In this document: positions 1-5,363 of the stretch, piece by piece
Layout of the letters: each line of letters starts with the position of its first letter
How positions within the stretch are numbered: the first letter of the stretch is position 1
NCBI GenBank assembly: GCA_964491665.1
Contig: CAZBII010000238.1
Span: forward strand, 1 to 5,363
DNA length: 5,363 bases
Source: Ch67 sp964491665
GTDB taxonomy: Bacteria > Pseudomonadota > Gammaproteobacteria > Pseudomonadales > Ketobacteraceae
Reading direction: 5' to 3'
Notes under the pieces: model-generated
What the model was told of the DNA's origin: nothing
Seen by the model: the letters and a program-made list of their open reading frames with translations, nothing else
The model's database searches: none
Position numbers and translations under genes: made by a program

Positions 1-38
1 AGCGCGCTACGCGCGCCCGCTTAACTCCAGCGTTATGT
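1..38 (+). other. Partial integron attC site (3' half), left edge of cassette 1
   Basis: The window opens inside an attC recombination site. The sequence CGCTTAACTCCAGCGTTATG (19-37 region) closely follows the L'/R' half of classical 59-base elements, such as the end of aadA-type cassettes. The core heptamer GTTATGT lies at 32-38. A small GC hairpin, GCGCG (2-6) with CGCGC (10-14), is the tip of the variable stem. The R'' and L'' boxes are off the left edge. IntI recombination would cut between G32 and T33, so the next cassette starts at 33. This identification is strong because two more attC sites with matching core boxes follow downstream. Confidence 0.88.
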
Positions 39-63
39 GTGAAAAGTCATGCGGAGTACATTG

Positions 64-705
64 GTGAACAAGTCATATTTTAACTTAATTTTTGCAGCAG
101 TTTTTTTGCTTTTGGCAGGTTTTGCTACGGCGAAAACCAACTTAATAAAAATCATAATCCCTGAAACAGTTTCAATTGAGCTGCCAAGAAACTGGGTGTT
201 AATATCCAACAACCAAAGAATCACGCTTGATACATGGGTTGAATCCACACTTGATTTAAAAGCCCTCCCAAATGTCGACTCAAATCTTCCCTTTGCTGCA
301 AATTATTATGTGGATGGCGCAACTGCCGGAATTATTAATGCCCGCTTTTATCCGACAAAAGACATAACTCAGAAAGATGCAACTTTGGCAACAATTTCTG
401 ATATTCATGAATTGGATCAGAGCATCAGAACGGGGATCATTCAGTCCACACAAAAGTCAGGAATGATAGTCACCAGCTGGGAAGGGACGGAAAAGCGATC
501 GATTAATGGGGTAACGGCGTTTGTTACTGAGTATCATAGAAAATCTTTAAATGGTAGCGGAATCTTTAGGGTGCGCTTGATTAGGGTTTTTGATGGTGCT
601 AAATCATTTACGCTCACGGTCTCATATTTGGAAGCGCAATCATTCTTTCTCCAAAATATAACGGATCGAATTATTTCCTCCCTTGCAATTAATGGGCCTC
701 GTTAA
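64..705 (+). CDS. Secreted hypothetical protein, possible PsbP/DcrB-like fold
   Basis: This gene encodes about 213 residues. An ATG at 49 is in frame, but the GTG at 64 is preferred because GGAG (53-56) sits seven bases before it. The GTG start also gives a compact signal peptide: MNKSYFN, a hydrophobic core at about residues 8-20, and an ATA cleavage motif at 21-23. No lipobox cysteine is present, so the mature protein should be soluble in the periplasm or secreted. The mature part has a beta-strand start (IPETVSIELPRNWVLI), a central acidic and polar region, and a C-terminal pattern of strands (FRVRLIRVFDG, SFTLTVSYLEA) followed by a helix (FFLQNITDRIISSLAI). This order resembles Mog1/PsbP/DcrB-type domains, but that is inferred from pattern and not from a recognised family. 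It is the first gene of cassette 1 and has no convincing promoter of its own, so it may rely on the integron Pc. Function unknown. Confidence 0.82.
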   Translation: MNKSYFNLIFAAVFLLLAGFATAKTNLIKIIIPETVSIELPRNWVLISNNQRITLDTWVESTLDLKALPNVDSNLPFAANYYVDGATAGIINARFYPTKDITQKDATLATISDIHELDQSIRTGIIQSTQKSGMIVTSWEGTEKRSINGVTAFVTEYHRKSLNGSGIFRVRLIRVFDGAKSFTLTVSYLEAQSFFLQNITDRIISSLAINGPR

Positions 706-745
706 ATGCGTGTGAGTAGCACACATTTAACGAGGCCATTTTTTT
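697..745 (+). terminator. Intrinsic terminator inside cassette 1
   Basis: A long inverted repeat pairs GGCCTCGTTAAATG on the left with CATTTAACGAGGCC on the right. Past one C-A mismatch it continues with GTG/CAC pairs, and the loop is around AGTA. A run of seven T residues follows almost immediately (739-745). The TAA stop of the upstream gene (703-705) lies inside the left arm. It should stop transcription of the 64-705 gene strongly. This implies that the second gene of the cassette needs its own promoter or readthrough. Confidence 0.85.
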
Positions 746-756
746 AAAATTATATT
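727..756 (+). promoter_or_regulatory. Weak candidate promoter for the 767-1456 gene
   Basis: TTAACG (727-732) could act as a -35 box and TATATT (751-756) as a -10 box, with an 18-bp spacer. The predicted transcript would begin near 762-763, giving almost no leader before the TTG at 767. The -35 would lie in the right arm of the terminator hairpin. The match is modest in an AT-rich stretch. It is listed only because the terminator otherwise leaves the downstream gene without a source of transcription. Confidence 0.22.
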
Positions 757-766
757 CGAGGTGGTT

Positions 767-1456
767 TTGAAGTACATTTTGACATCTCTATTCGCTCTTT
801 CGCTGATAGGAATAATCTCTAGCAGCGATGATCCAGTTTCTGGGTCTATCAGAAATTTAAGCGCACCAAGTTCCGGGTCTGCATTAATTGCTGGAAACTC
901 CTTGATATTCGATGCCTCAATTGGCGTCTTCACAAGTATATTCTTCTGGTTTCTGCTGGTCTTTATCCCAGAAAGGAAAAAAAGAAAGATTCTTAGGAAT
1001 AATCTTGATATTCGTTATCGCCAATTTAAGGAAGAAATTAATCGAATACTACTGTCTGCGATTGGTGCCTCATATGAATACGATTTGCCTTCGAGGCTTT
1101 GCAGCCATTCTGAGTTCAGGTCATTCTATAATTCGAATGAAAAAGCTAATTGGTACGCAGCATTGAATGGGCTTCAGAGTAATGAGAATTTGATGCGGGA
1201 CATTGTTGTTGAAATGGATCTTCTGCTTGATGAAGTATCTCATGCGATCAACAACGTCTACATATCGGATGATAAGGTTTTTGCTTTTTTCAAAAATTTT
1301 TCAGGGAATGTATACAGGCTACGAAATTCAAGTGTTTATTCCGATGACAATGTCAAATACATCGGACAGTTTATTTGGTCAACTCTGGCCAGATGGAGCA
1401 TTGTCGATGGCCAAAGAAAAGAAGACATTATAGAAAAGATGATTAATCAAATATAA
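767..1456 (+). CDS. Two-helix membrane protein of unknown function
   Basis: This gene encodes 229 residues from a TTG at 767. GAGGT (758-762) lies four bases upstream, and the start gives a natural N-terminus, MKYILTSLFALSLIG. A GTG at 761 is the in-frame alternative, but it would overlap the ribosome-binding site. Residues 4-18 form one hydrophobic helix. A Ser/Gly-rich linker (about 19-48) follows, then a second helix, SIGVFTSIFFWFLLVFI (51-67). The basic run ERKKRK (69-74) comes next, and the positive-inside rule places the C-terminal domain in the cytoplasm. That domain (about 75-229) looks mostly helical, with charged and aromatic stretches such as DLLLDEVSHAINNVY and FIWSTLARW, and shows no catalytic motif I recognise. 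It is the second gene of cassette 1, downstream of a terminator, with the cassette attC starting 13 bases after its stop. I do not recognise the family. Confidence 0.82.
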   Translation: MKYILTSLFALSLIGIISSSDDPVSGSIRNLSAPSSGSALIAGNSLIFDASIGVFTSIFFWFLLVFIPERKKRKILRNNLDIRYRQFKEEINRILLSAIGASYEYDLPSRLCSHSEFRSFYNSNEKANWYAALNGLQSNENLMRDIVVEMDLLLDEVSHAINNVYISDDKVFAFFKNFSGNVYRLRNSSVYSDDNVKYIGQFIWSTLARWSIVDGQRKEDIIEKMINQI

Positions 1457-1469
1457 GGCACAAGTTCAC

Positions 1470-1584
1470 ACATAACAATCAGCAGCAGCGAAAAAAAACT
1501 ACGCGCCGCCAATTTTTGGTTCGCTGCGCTCGCTGTACCAAAAATTGGCTCTGCTCCGCTTTTCCGCTGTGCAGGGCGTTATGC
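1470..1584 (+). other. attC site of cassette 1 (about 115 bp)
   Basis: R'' is ACATAAC (1470-1476), followed by the usual AA and an AGCAGCAGCG stretch that pairs imperfectly with CCGCTGTGCAG before the R' core GTTATGC (1578-1584). The interior holds a perfect 13-bp inverted repeat, GCCAATTTTTGGT (1508-1520) with ACCAAAAATTGGC (1537-1549), around a 16-base loop. Folded single-stranded attC DNA is the known substrate of IntI, and this long stem fits the larger class of attC. A second GGCGTTATG lies 19 bp further on (1594-1602). R' is placed at 1578 because its GTTATGC is complementary to the R'' of cassette 2. Confidence 0.85.
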
Positions 1585-1591
1585 GCTAAGC

Positions 1592-1595
1592 GAGG
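1592..1595 (+). promoter_or_regulatory. Ribosome-binding site deciding the nuclease start
   Basis: GAGG lies four bases before the ATG at 1600. It supports that ATG over the in-frame TTG at 1516, which is buried in the attC stem. Confidence 0.65.
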
Positions 1596-1599
1596 CGTT

Positions 1600-2646
1600 A
1601 TGAAGACGATAATCACAAGCAAAGCGGAAGCGCAGGACGCTGTTTCCAAATTCAAGAAGTGCATCGCTGCCTCGGCTACAGAATGCAAGACGCTTGAGTG
1701 GGCGTTTCCGAATGGTGAAAAGGCGACTTGTACGACATACACAGTTCCAACAACTTTGGGGCAACTGCTTGTTGCCATTCCTAAGAAATGGAATGGCAGG
1801 CAGGCGCATTTGTTTGCGTTAAATCATCCTGGCGGAACGCTAGCTCCAGACGTTGAAATCAATATTCCAGACCAAATGGATCGCAAGGTGTCTGGCGCAT
1901 ATGTAAAGAGCGGAAAAGAGATTCTCATTTGCCATCGTGGCGGATTTACAGCTTACCGGGGAAAAATTCCAAAGAAAGTTAGCTGCGCCTACTTCAGCAA
2001 GTGGATGTATGACGTTAGAGACGGAGACAAGGACGCCAGTATGATTGGAGTCGCGTCTCTTGGATCCCCCAGCATGTCTGACCAAATCGCGGAATTTGTC
2101 GCCGCTGTTTCGGATATGAAGTCTCAGTTCAAAGCGGGTGAGGTTGTAAGGGAGATTGCTCCAGGCAAAAGTATGCCGGCCTGGCGTGATTCAGATGAAT
2201 ACGAAGGCAGCAAGAAGGCGGCTGCGTCGGAACCAAAGGACTACGAGTACTTGCATGGGCCCCTATGCAATTCATTGAAGCGGAGTCTGAAGAAGCTTGT
2301 TTCTGAAGTAGCCGGGGTTACTGTTCTCTCAAATAGAAACGTAGATGTTGCATTGGTTGATACCGAAAGTGGAACGGCATTGGCAATATTCGAGGTAAAA
2401 ACATCGGCCTCTCTATCCGCGCAACTGTATTCGGCAGTTGGTCAGCTTGCGTACTACAAGCACAGGTACGGCGGAAAGGACACTAAGACTTATCTTGTGC
2501 TTCCCAGCGAAACGCAGAGTGAAATGCAGTGCAAAGAGTTTCTTGCTGGCGTAGATGTTGGGCTGATATTCGGAATGAGCGATTCATTTCGGCCAGATGG
2601 TTTCGCGTCGTTGAGAGAGTTGGTAAATGGGTGCGTACGCGCATAA
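1600..2646 (+). CDS. Putative PD-(D/E)XK nuclease, candidate restriction/defence enzyme
   Basis: This gene encodes 348 residues. The C-terminal domain (about 215-348) carries a PD-(D/E)XK signature. Asp249 lies in NVDVALVD, and Glu265-x-Lys267 lies in LAIFEVKTSA at the end of the next strand. Gln282 lies in the following helix, AVGQLAYYKHRY, as in many restriction-type nucleases. The strand KTYLVLPSE comes after it. These residues would bind a metal ion and cut DNA. The N-terminal part (about 50-180) includes DVEINIP, VSGAYVKSGKEILICHRGGF and GKIPKK. It looks like a separate beta-rich module that may recognise DNA or a modified base, but this is inference. A charged linker (about 180-215) joins the two. 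No methyltransferase is present, so a stand-alone type IV-like or other defence nuclease is more likely than a classical type II system. The stop codon lies in the attC R'' box. No signal peptide is present, so it should act in the cytoplasm. Confidence 0.82.
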   Translation: MKTIITSKAEAQDAVSKFKKCIAASATECKTLEWAFPNGEKATCTTYTVPTTLGQLLVAIPKKWNGRQAHLFALNHPGGTLAPDVEINIPDQMDRKVSGAYVKSGKEILICHRGGFTAYRGKIPKKVSCAYFSKWMYDVRDGDKDASMIGVASLGSPSMSDQIAEFVAAVSDMKSQFKAGEVVREIAPGKSMPAWRDSDEYEGSKKAAASEPKDYEYLHGPLCNSLKRSLKKLVSEVAGVTVLSNRNVDVALVDTESGTALAIFEVKTSASLSAQLYSAVGQLAYYKHRYGGKDTKTYLVLPSETQSEMQCKEFLAGVDVGLIFGMSDSFRPDGFASLRELVNGCVRA

Positions 2647-2704
2647 CAATTCGCTGCAGGCACGACGGCCCTGACGGGCCGCGGCCTGAGCTCAAACGTT
2701 ATGC
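2641..2704 (+). other. attC site of cassette 2 (64 bp, compact)
   Basis: R'' GCATAAC (2641-2647) and R' GTTATGC (2698-2704) are perfect reverse complements. L'' GCTGCAGG (2653-2660) pairs with CCTGAGC (2685-2691), leaving extrahelical bases as IntI requires. The apical stem is GGCCC (2667-2671) with GGGCC (2676-2680). The start ATAACAATTCGCTGCAGG is of the widespread 60-bp class seen on mobile integrons. The TAA stop of the nuclease gene is inside R''. Confidence 0.92.
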
Positions 2705-2818
2705 TACCGAGTTCCCCGAGAAAAGTAGACACTAAGGTTTTGAGAAAGTCCGCTTTCCCGTGTTGGCGCGTACACAAGTTAAACAATCCCAATGTCCGCT
2801 CTTCGCCCAAAAGAGAAA
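2705..2818. other. Geneless junction between cassette array and helicase module
   Basis: This stretch contains no credible gene and no further attC. Part of it (about 2710-2743, with AAAAGTAGACACTAAGG) faintly recalls the ends of IS3-family insertion sequences. That is a memory-based impression, and no transposase or paired end is visible. The rest shows no structure I can name. Confidence 0.5.
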
Positions 2819-2855
2819 CCCACCGTCAGACAGAATGTCAGACGGTGGGCTTTTT
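2809..2855. terminator. Bidirectional intrinsic terminator between convergent units
   Basis: CCCACCGTC (2819-2827) pairs with GACGGTGGG (2841-2849). Inside, GACA (2829-2832) pairs with TGTC (2836-2839) past an A-A mismatch, leaving a GAA loop. On the plus strand it is followed by CTTTTT (2850-2855). On the minus strand it is followed by TTTCTCTTTT (complement of 2809-2818). It can therefore end both rightward transcription from the cassettes and leftward transcription of the helicase gene, whose stop codon (2854-2856) abuts it. Confidence 0.88.
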
Positions 2856-5214
2856 AGGCTGCAATTAATTGTTTTGCCAACGCCACCTCAATGGAATCGT
2901 CTTCCTGATTGAGAATATCCAACCCGGATTCCGGCATCTCCCCTGATGTGCTTTGACTCACTGCGATCTTCTTGGCCATCAAGCGCAGGCACTGGATCTG
3001 TGCCGTATCCTGATACCCCAGAAAATACACCCTGACTGCGAATTTTTGACCGATCCGCCAGGAACGGCGGGCGGCTTGCTGCAAGGTGTATACGTTATAA
3101 CCCGTCTGGAGAAATACAATGGTCGGAAAATCCAGCAGGTCCAAACCGGTCTTAACCAGCTCCGGATTGGTGATCAGGACATCACATCCCCGATCCACCT
3201 GGTCAATGATCCAGTCCTCCCGCTTTTCCGTGGGAACCGTCGCCTTCAGCACCGACGCCTGAAAACCCTCGCGGGCCAACAGCGTCTTGAGCCTGGTCGT
3301 GGTATCCCGCGTGCCACTGTACACGGTGTAGATCAACACCCGCCGCCCCTGGGCTCGCTCCTGCCGACAAATGTCGATCAGGGCTTGCTCCTTGGGTGTC
3401 GGCTCGCCTTCGCCGAACAATGCCGCATTGAAGTGCAGCACGTTTCGACGATCGCGCGGGTGCGTGATCTGTTCAGGCCGAAAACAACACTCTGGCCATG
3501 CCAGCAGCGCATTGAGCACCACACCCATCAGCGTGTGATCCCCGCAACGTAGCGCTTTTTTCAGCATGTCCGACAACTTGTGCTGCATATTCCGATACAC
3601 ACCGGCCATTTCGTCCGTCATCGCCACCTCATGAAAGATTTCATCATAGGGCGGCAAAACGTTCTGACCGATATCCTTCAGTTTCAGGAAGACGGTATAG
3701 GGCAGGATGTAACGGGCAATGCCCTTGGGTCCAAACCCCGGTGCCTTGGAGGTTCGCACCGTGACGCGCTTACCTTTTGCCGTCCGGTGATCGCCCGCCT
3801 CGGTTTCCTTGTAGATATCCTTGAGGACGCCATGCTCACGCATCCACGCCATCGAGGCCGAACCCAAGGTGCCGCGATTGTTATACCGGTATCCATCTTC
3901 CAGCATGCGCCGCGACATAATGCGCCACAGCAGGAAAAACAGATCATCGGCATAACCCGCCATCAGCGTACCGGTCAGCAGCAGGGTCTTGCGAACCTGC
4001 GACGCCAACACCGCCATGGCCATGCCCTGGGCGGAATCGCCCGACTTGTATTCGTGACCTTCATCCACCACCAACACATCAAACGCGTGCTTGGGTAGAT
4101 AGCGCTTCACAAACTCGGTCGCTTGATAATGGCCATCACCAAAACTCAACTCCATGGTGGCCAGTGCCCGCTCCATTCGCTTTGCCTGGCGATCTGAAAA
4201 CACCAGATTACCGTCTTCATCCATCAGGTTGACGAAGGAATACACATTGTCCGCCAACATCTCGGCCAATGAGTCTTCACCAAACAGATTCAGCAGCCTG
4301 CCAGCGGTTTTGGGGCCGATGGTGGGTAATTGCTGAACGGTATCCAGCACCAGCTCTCGCCGGTTACGCTGCGCGCGGGGGCGCATCAGAGACCACAGGC
4401 GGCCACCGCAATCAGGACAGGCAATACGGCGATCAAAGACCTTCATGTCGTCCGGTGTCGCATAACGCCCACTTTCATCCAACACGATGGGCGCACCACA
4501 GTCAGGACAACAGGCGAAGGTCTCTTTCCCCAGCACCTTGCGGCTATGCTCGTTGCGTCCATCTTCCGCTTCACGGGAATAGCGGTGTCTGATACCGAAT
4601 GACACATTCCAATGAAAGCCCATCCGCATCCGCACCCGGCCCAGAATAAAAAATTCCGGACATTGTACCTGGACGTTCAAGGCTTCGCGCAGCTTGAGCA
4701 GCTTCGCCAGCGTATCCGGACCATTCAGCACCCAGACCACGGCACCGGGAACAGTATCCAGAATCTCGCGCCGCCACTTGTATACCAGGTGGGGTGGAGA
4801 CAGGACCAGCATCCGCCGGTACCCGGCCTGATGGAGCACCGCCGCGATGCAGATTGCCATCATGGTCTTGCCAGTGCCCATATCGCAGTTCAATACACAG
4901 GCCTGTTCGTCGCGGTCAACCAGCAGCGTTGTCGCGGCATGCACGGCTTCCCGTTGCGCCTCAAATGGCTGGCGCTTGAGGCGATCCAGGACCGCATCGC
5001 GAATTGCCGGTCGCTGACCGTGATACACCGGTGGCAATTCCCGCTCTACCGCCTGCAGCAGGTCATCACCGAAATCGGCAATAAACTGATGCAGGGGTAA
5101 TTTGGGAGTTCGACAATCGCTGGTTGCGGCTTCGCACAAGTCCGAAGCCTCAACCACCGTGTCCAGGTTTGATTCAAAATGATCGTTAAAAACACCAAGA
5201 GCGGTTGCAGTCAT
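2854..5214 (-). CDS. SNF2-like SF2 helicase/ATPase with zinc-ribbon and HhH insertion
   Basis: This gene encodes 786 residues from the ATG at 5214, which has GGAG (5221-5224, minus strand) seven bases upstream. A TTG 18 bases further up would overlap that site and is not used. Motifs in order are: a Q-like QPFEAQ (82-87), Walker A GTGKT (113-117), motif Ia LVLSPPHLVYKW (136-147), motif II DEGH (384-387), motif III TGT (414-416), motif IV LIYTVYSG (about 627-634), motif V ITNPELVKTGLDL (about 681-693) and motif VI QQAARRSWRIGQ (712-723). Spacing and motif VI match SNF2/Swi2 DNA translocases. Between Ia and II lies an insertion of about 200 residues with Cys236, Cys239, Cys266 and Cys269 (zinc ribbon) and a helix-hairpin-helix-like LPTIGPKTAGRLLNLFG (296-312). 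All catalytic motifs are intact, so it is probably active. Similar large helicases are carried by conjugative elements and plasmids. Its exact role there is not known to me. Confidence 0.88.
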   Translation of the reverse strand: MTATALGVFNDHFESNLDTVVEASDLCEAATSDCRTPKLPLHQFIADFGDDLLQAVERELPPVYHGQRPAIRDAVLDRLKRQPFEAQREAVHAATTLLVDRDEQACVLNCDMGTGKTMMAICIAAVLHQAGYRRMLVLSPPHLVYKWRREILDTVPGAVVWVLNGPDTLAKLLKLREALNVQVQCPEFFILGRVRMRMGFHWNVSFGIRHRYSREAEDGRNEHSRKVLGKETFACCPDCGAPIVLDESGRYATPDDMKVFDRRIACPDCGGRLWSLMRPRAQRNRRELVLDTVQQLPTIGPKTAGRLLNLFGEDSLAEMLADNVYSFVNLMDEDGNLVFSDRQAKRMERALATMELSFGDGHYQATEFVKRYLPKHAFDVLVVDEGHEYKSGDSAQGMAMAVLASQVRKTLLLTGTLMAGYADDLFFLLWRIMSRRMLEDGYRYNNRGTLGSASMAWMREHGVLKDIYKETEAGDHRTAKGKRVTVRTSKAPGFGPKGIARYILPYTVFLKLKDIGQNVLPPYDEIFHEVAMTDEMAGVYRNMQHKLSDMLKKALRCGDHTLMGVVLNALLAWPECCFRPEQITHPRDRRNVLHFNAALFGEGEPTPKEQALIDICRQERAQGRRVLIYTVYSGTRDTTTRLKTLLAREGFQASVLKATVPTEKREDWIIDQVDRGCDVLITNPELVKTGLDLLDFPTIVFLQTGYNVYTLQQAARRSWRIGQKFAVRVYFLGYQDTAQIQCLRLMAKKIAVSQSTSGEMPESGLDILNQEDDSIEVALAKQLIAA

Positions 5215-5269
5215 GATTTTCTCCAGAAACAAACAGAAACAAGGAAGGAAAACCCTGCAGACAGTCCAC

Positions 5270-5296
5270 CCCTACGGGATGAAATGTCCCGCAGGG
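5270..5296 (-). promoter_or_regulatory. Strong leader hairpin upstream of the helicase gene
   Basis: In minus-strand RNA, CCCTGCGGGA pairs with TCCCGTAGGG over ten base pairs (one a G-U wobble) around a 7-base loop. It lies 56 bases before the start codon. No T-tract follows it in that direction (the next bases are GGTGGACTG), so it is not a standard terminator. It may be an mRNA-stabilising or regulatory leader element, or a processing or protein-binding site. From memory, GC-rich hairpins of this look recur upstream of backbone genes in proteobacterial integrative elements, but I cannot verify that here. Confidence 0.5.
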
Positions 5297-5363
5297 CAAA
5301 TGATGAAAGGAACTAAAGTTCAGAGATGAAACAGGCTATAAGGTGATTTGTCGGCTGGACACC

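Larger units (their letters stand above)
33..1578 (+). mobile_element. Integron gene cassette 1 (two genes)
   Basis: This cassette is bounded by the core sites at 32-38 (GTTATGT) and 1578-1584 (GTTATGC). The R'' box of its own attC, ACATAAC at 1470-1476, is the exact reverse complement of its 5' core GTTATGT. That is the expected signature when both ends belong to one excisable circle. The 1546-bp unit holds two same-strand genes (64-705 and 767-1456) separated by an intrinsic terminator. No attC-like site lies between them, so they form a single cassette. Most cassettes are shorter and carry one gene. The DNA is visibly more AT-rich than the helicase region to the right. Confidence 0.8.
1579..2698 (+). 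mobile_element. Integron gene cassette 2 (nuclease cassette)
   Basis: This 1120-bp single-gene cassette has a 5' core, GTTATGC at 1578, that is the exact reverse complement of GCATAAC (2641-2647), the R'' of its own attC. The gene fills nearly all of it: the start codon is 21 bases inside the left boundary and the stop codon lies within R''. This compact design is typical of cassettes. It appears to be the last cassette of the array, since no further attC follows. Confidence 0.85.

Noticed and set aside
912..1433. Overlapping plus-strand frames of 84 and 76 codons within the 767-1456 gene
   Set aside because: They overlap a longer frame with a good start site and coherent membrane topology, and neither has a convincing ribosome-binding site.
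1516..1599. Upstream extension of the nuclease reading frame to a TTG at 1516
   Set aside because: The extension lies wholly in the attC stem and the core site. The ATG at 1600 has its own GAGG ribosome-binding site four bases upstream.
2780..2790. TTAAACAATCCC as the R'' box of another attC
   Set aside because: It does not match the TAAC box, and no partner GTTRRRY core or pairing arms follow before the helicase gene.
2953..5100. Several plus-strand open frames of 60-199 codons opposite the helicase gene
   Set aside because: They are antisense shadows of an intact 786-residue gene with all helicase motifs. Their translations are low-complexity, rich in His, Gln and Arg, and show no domain.
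5310..5321. Short palindrome GAACT-AA-AGTTC in the helicase leader as a repressor operator
   Set aside because: Five-base arms are too short to separate from chance, and no clear promoter boxes surround it.
1..5363. CRISPR arrays, tRNA or rRNA genes
   Set aside because: No spaced direct repeats and no tRNA-like cloverleaf or rRNA sequence were seen on either strand.

Overview
The window joins two kinds of mobile DNA. The left half (1 to about 2704) is the distal end of an integron gene-cassette array. The right half (2854-5214, minus strand) is one large SNF2-type helicase gene of the sort carried on integrative conjugative elements and large plasmids. Integron attC sites, AT-rich cassettes next to a more GC-rich helicase gene, and the style of that gene fit a gamma- or betaproteobacterium. 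The species cannot be fixed from this sequence. No integron integrase is present; from attC orientation it should lie to the left, outside the window.

Cassette layout: three attC sites can be read. The first is cut by the left edge (1-38, core GTTATGT at 32-38). The second is about 115 bp long (1470-1584). The third is compact (2641-2704). In a cassette, the R'' box of its own attC should be complementary to the core bases at its 5' end, and this fixes the boundaries. ACATAAC at 1470 matches GTTATGT at 32, so cassette 1 runs 33-1578. GCATAAC at 2641 matches GTTATGC at 1578, so cassette 2 runs 1579-2698. Cassette 1 is unusual in holding two genes: a secreted protein with a possible PsbP/DcrB-like fold (64-705) and a two-helix membrane protein (767-1456). 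A strong intrinsic terminator (about 697-745) separates them. Cassette 2 encodes a 348-residue protein with a C-terminal PD-(D/E)XK nuclease domain, a plausible restriction or anti-phage enzyme.

No further attC follows 2704. A short geneless junction (2705-2853) ends in a hairpin that can terminate transcription from both sides: the rightward cassettes and the leftward helicase gene. The helicase has all the main SF2/SNF2 motifs. Between motifs Ia and II it carries an insertion of about 200 residues with a four-cysteine zinc ribbon and a helix-hairpin-helix-like segment. Its 5' leader (5215-5363) contains a strong 10-bp hairpin.

The cassette genes probably depend on the integron promoter upstream or on weak internal promoters. 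The helicase belongs to the backbone of the carrier element and is transcribed toward the array. The best leads are the nuclease cassette, the two-gene cassette with its internal terminator, and the integron-to-element junction.
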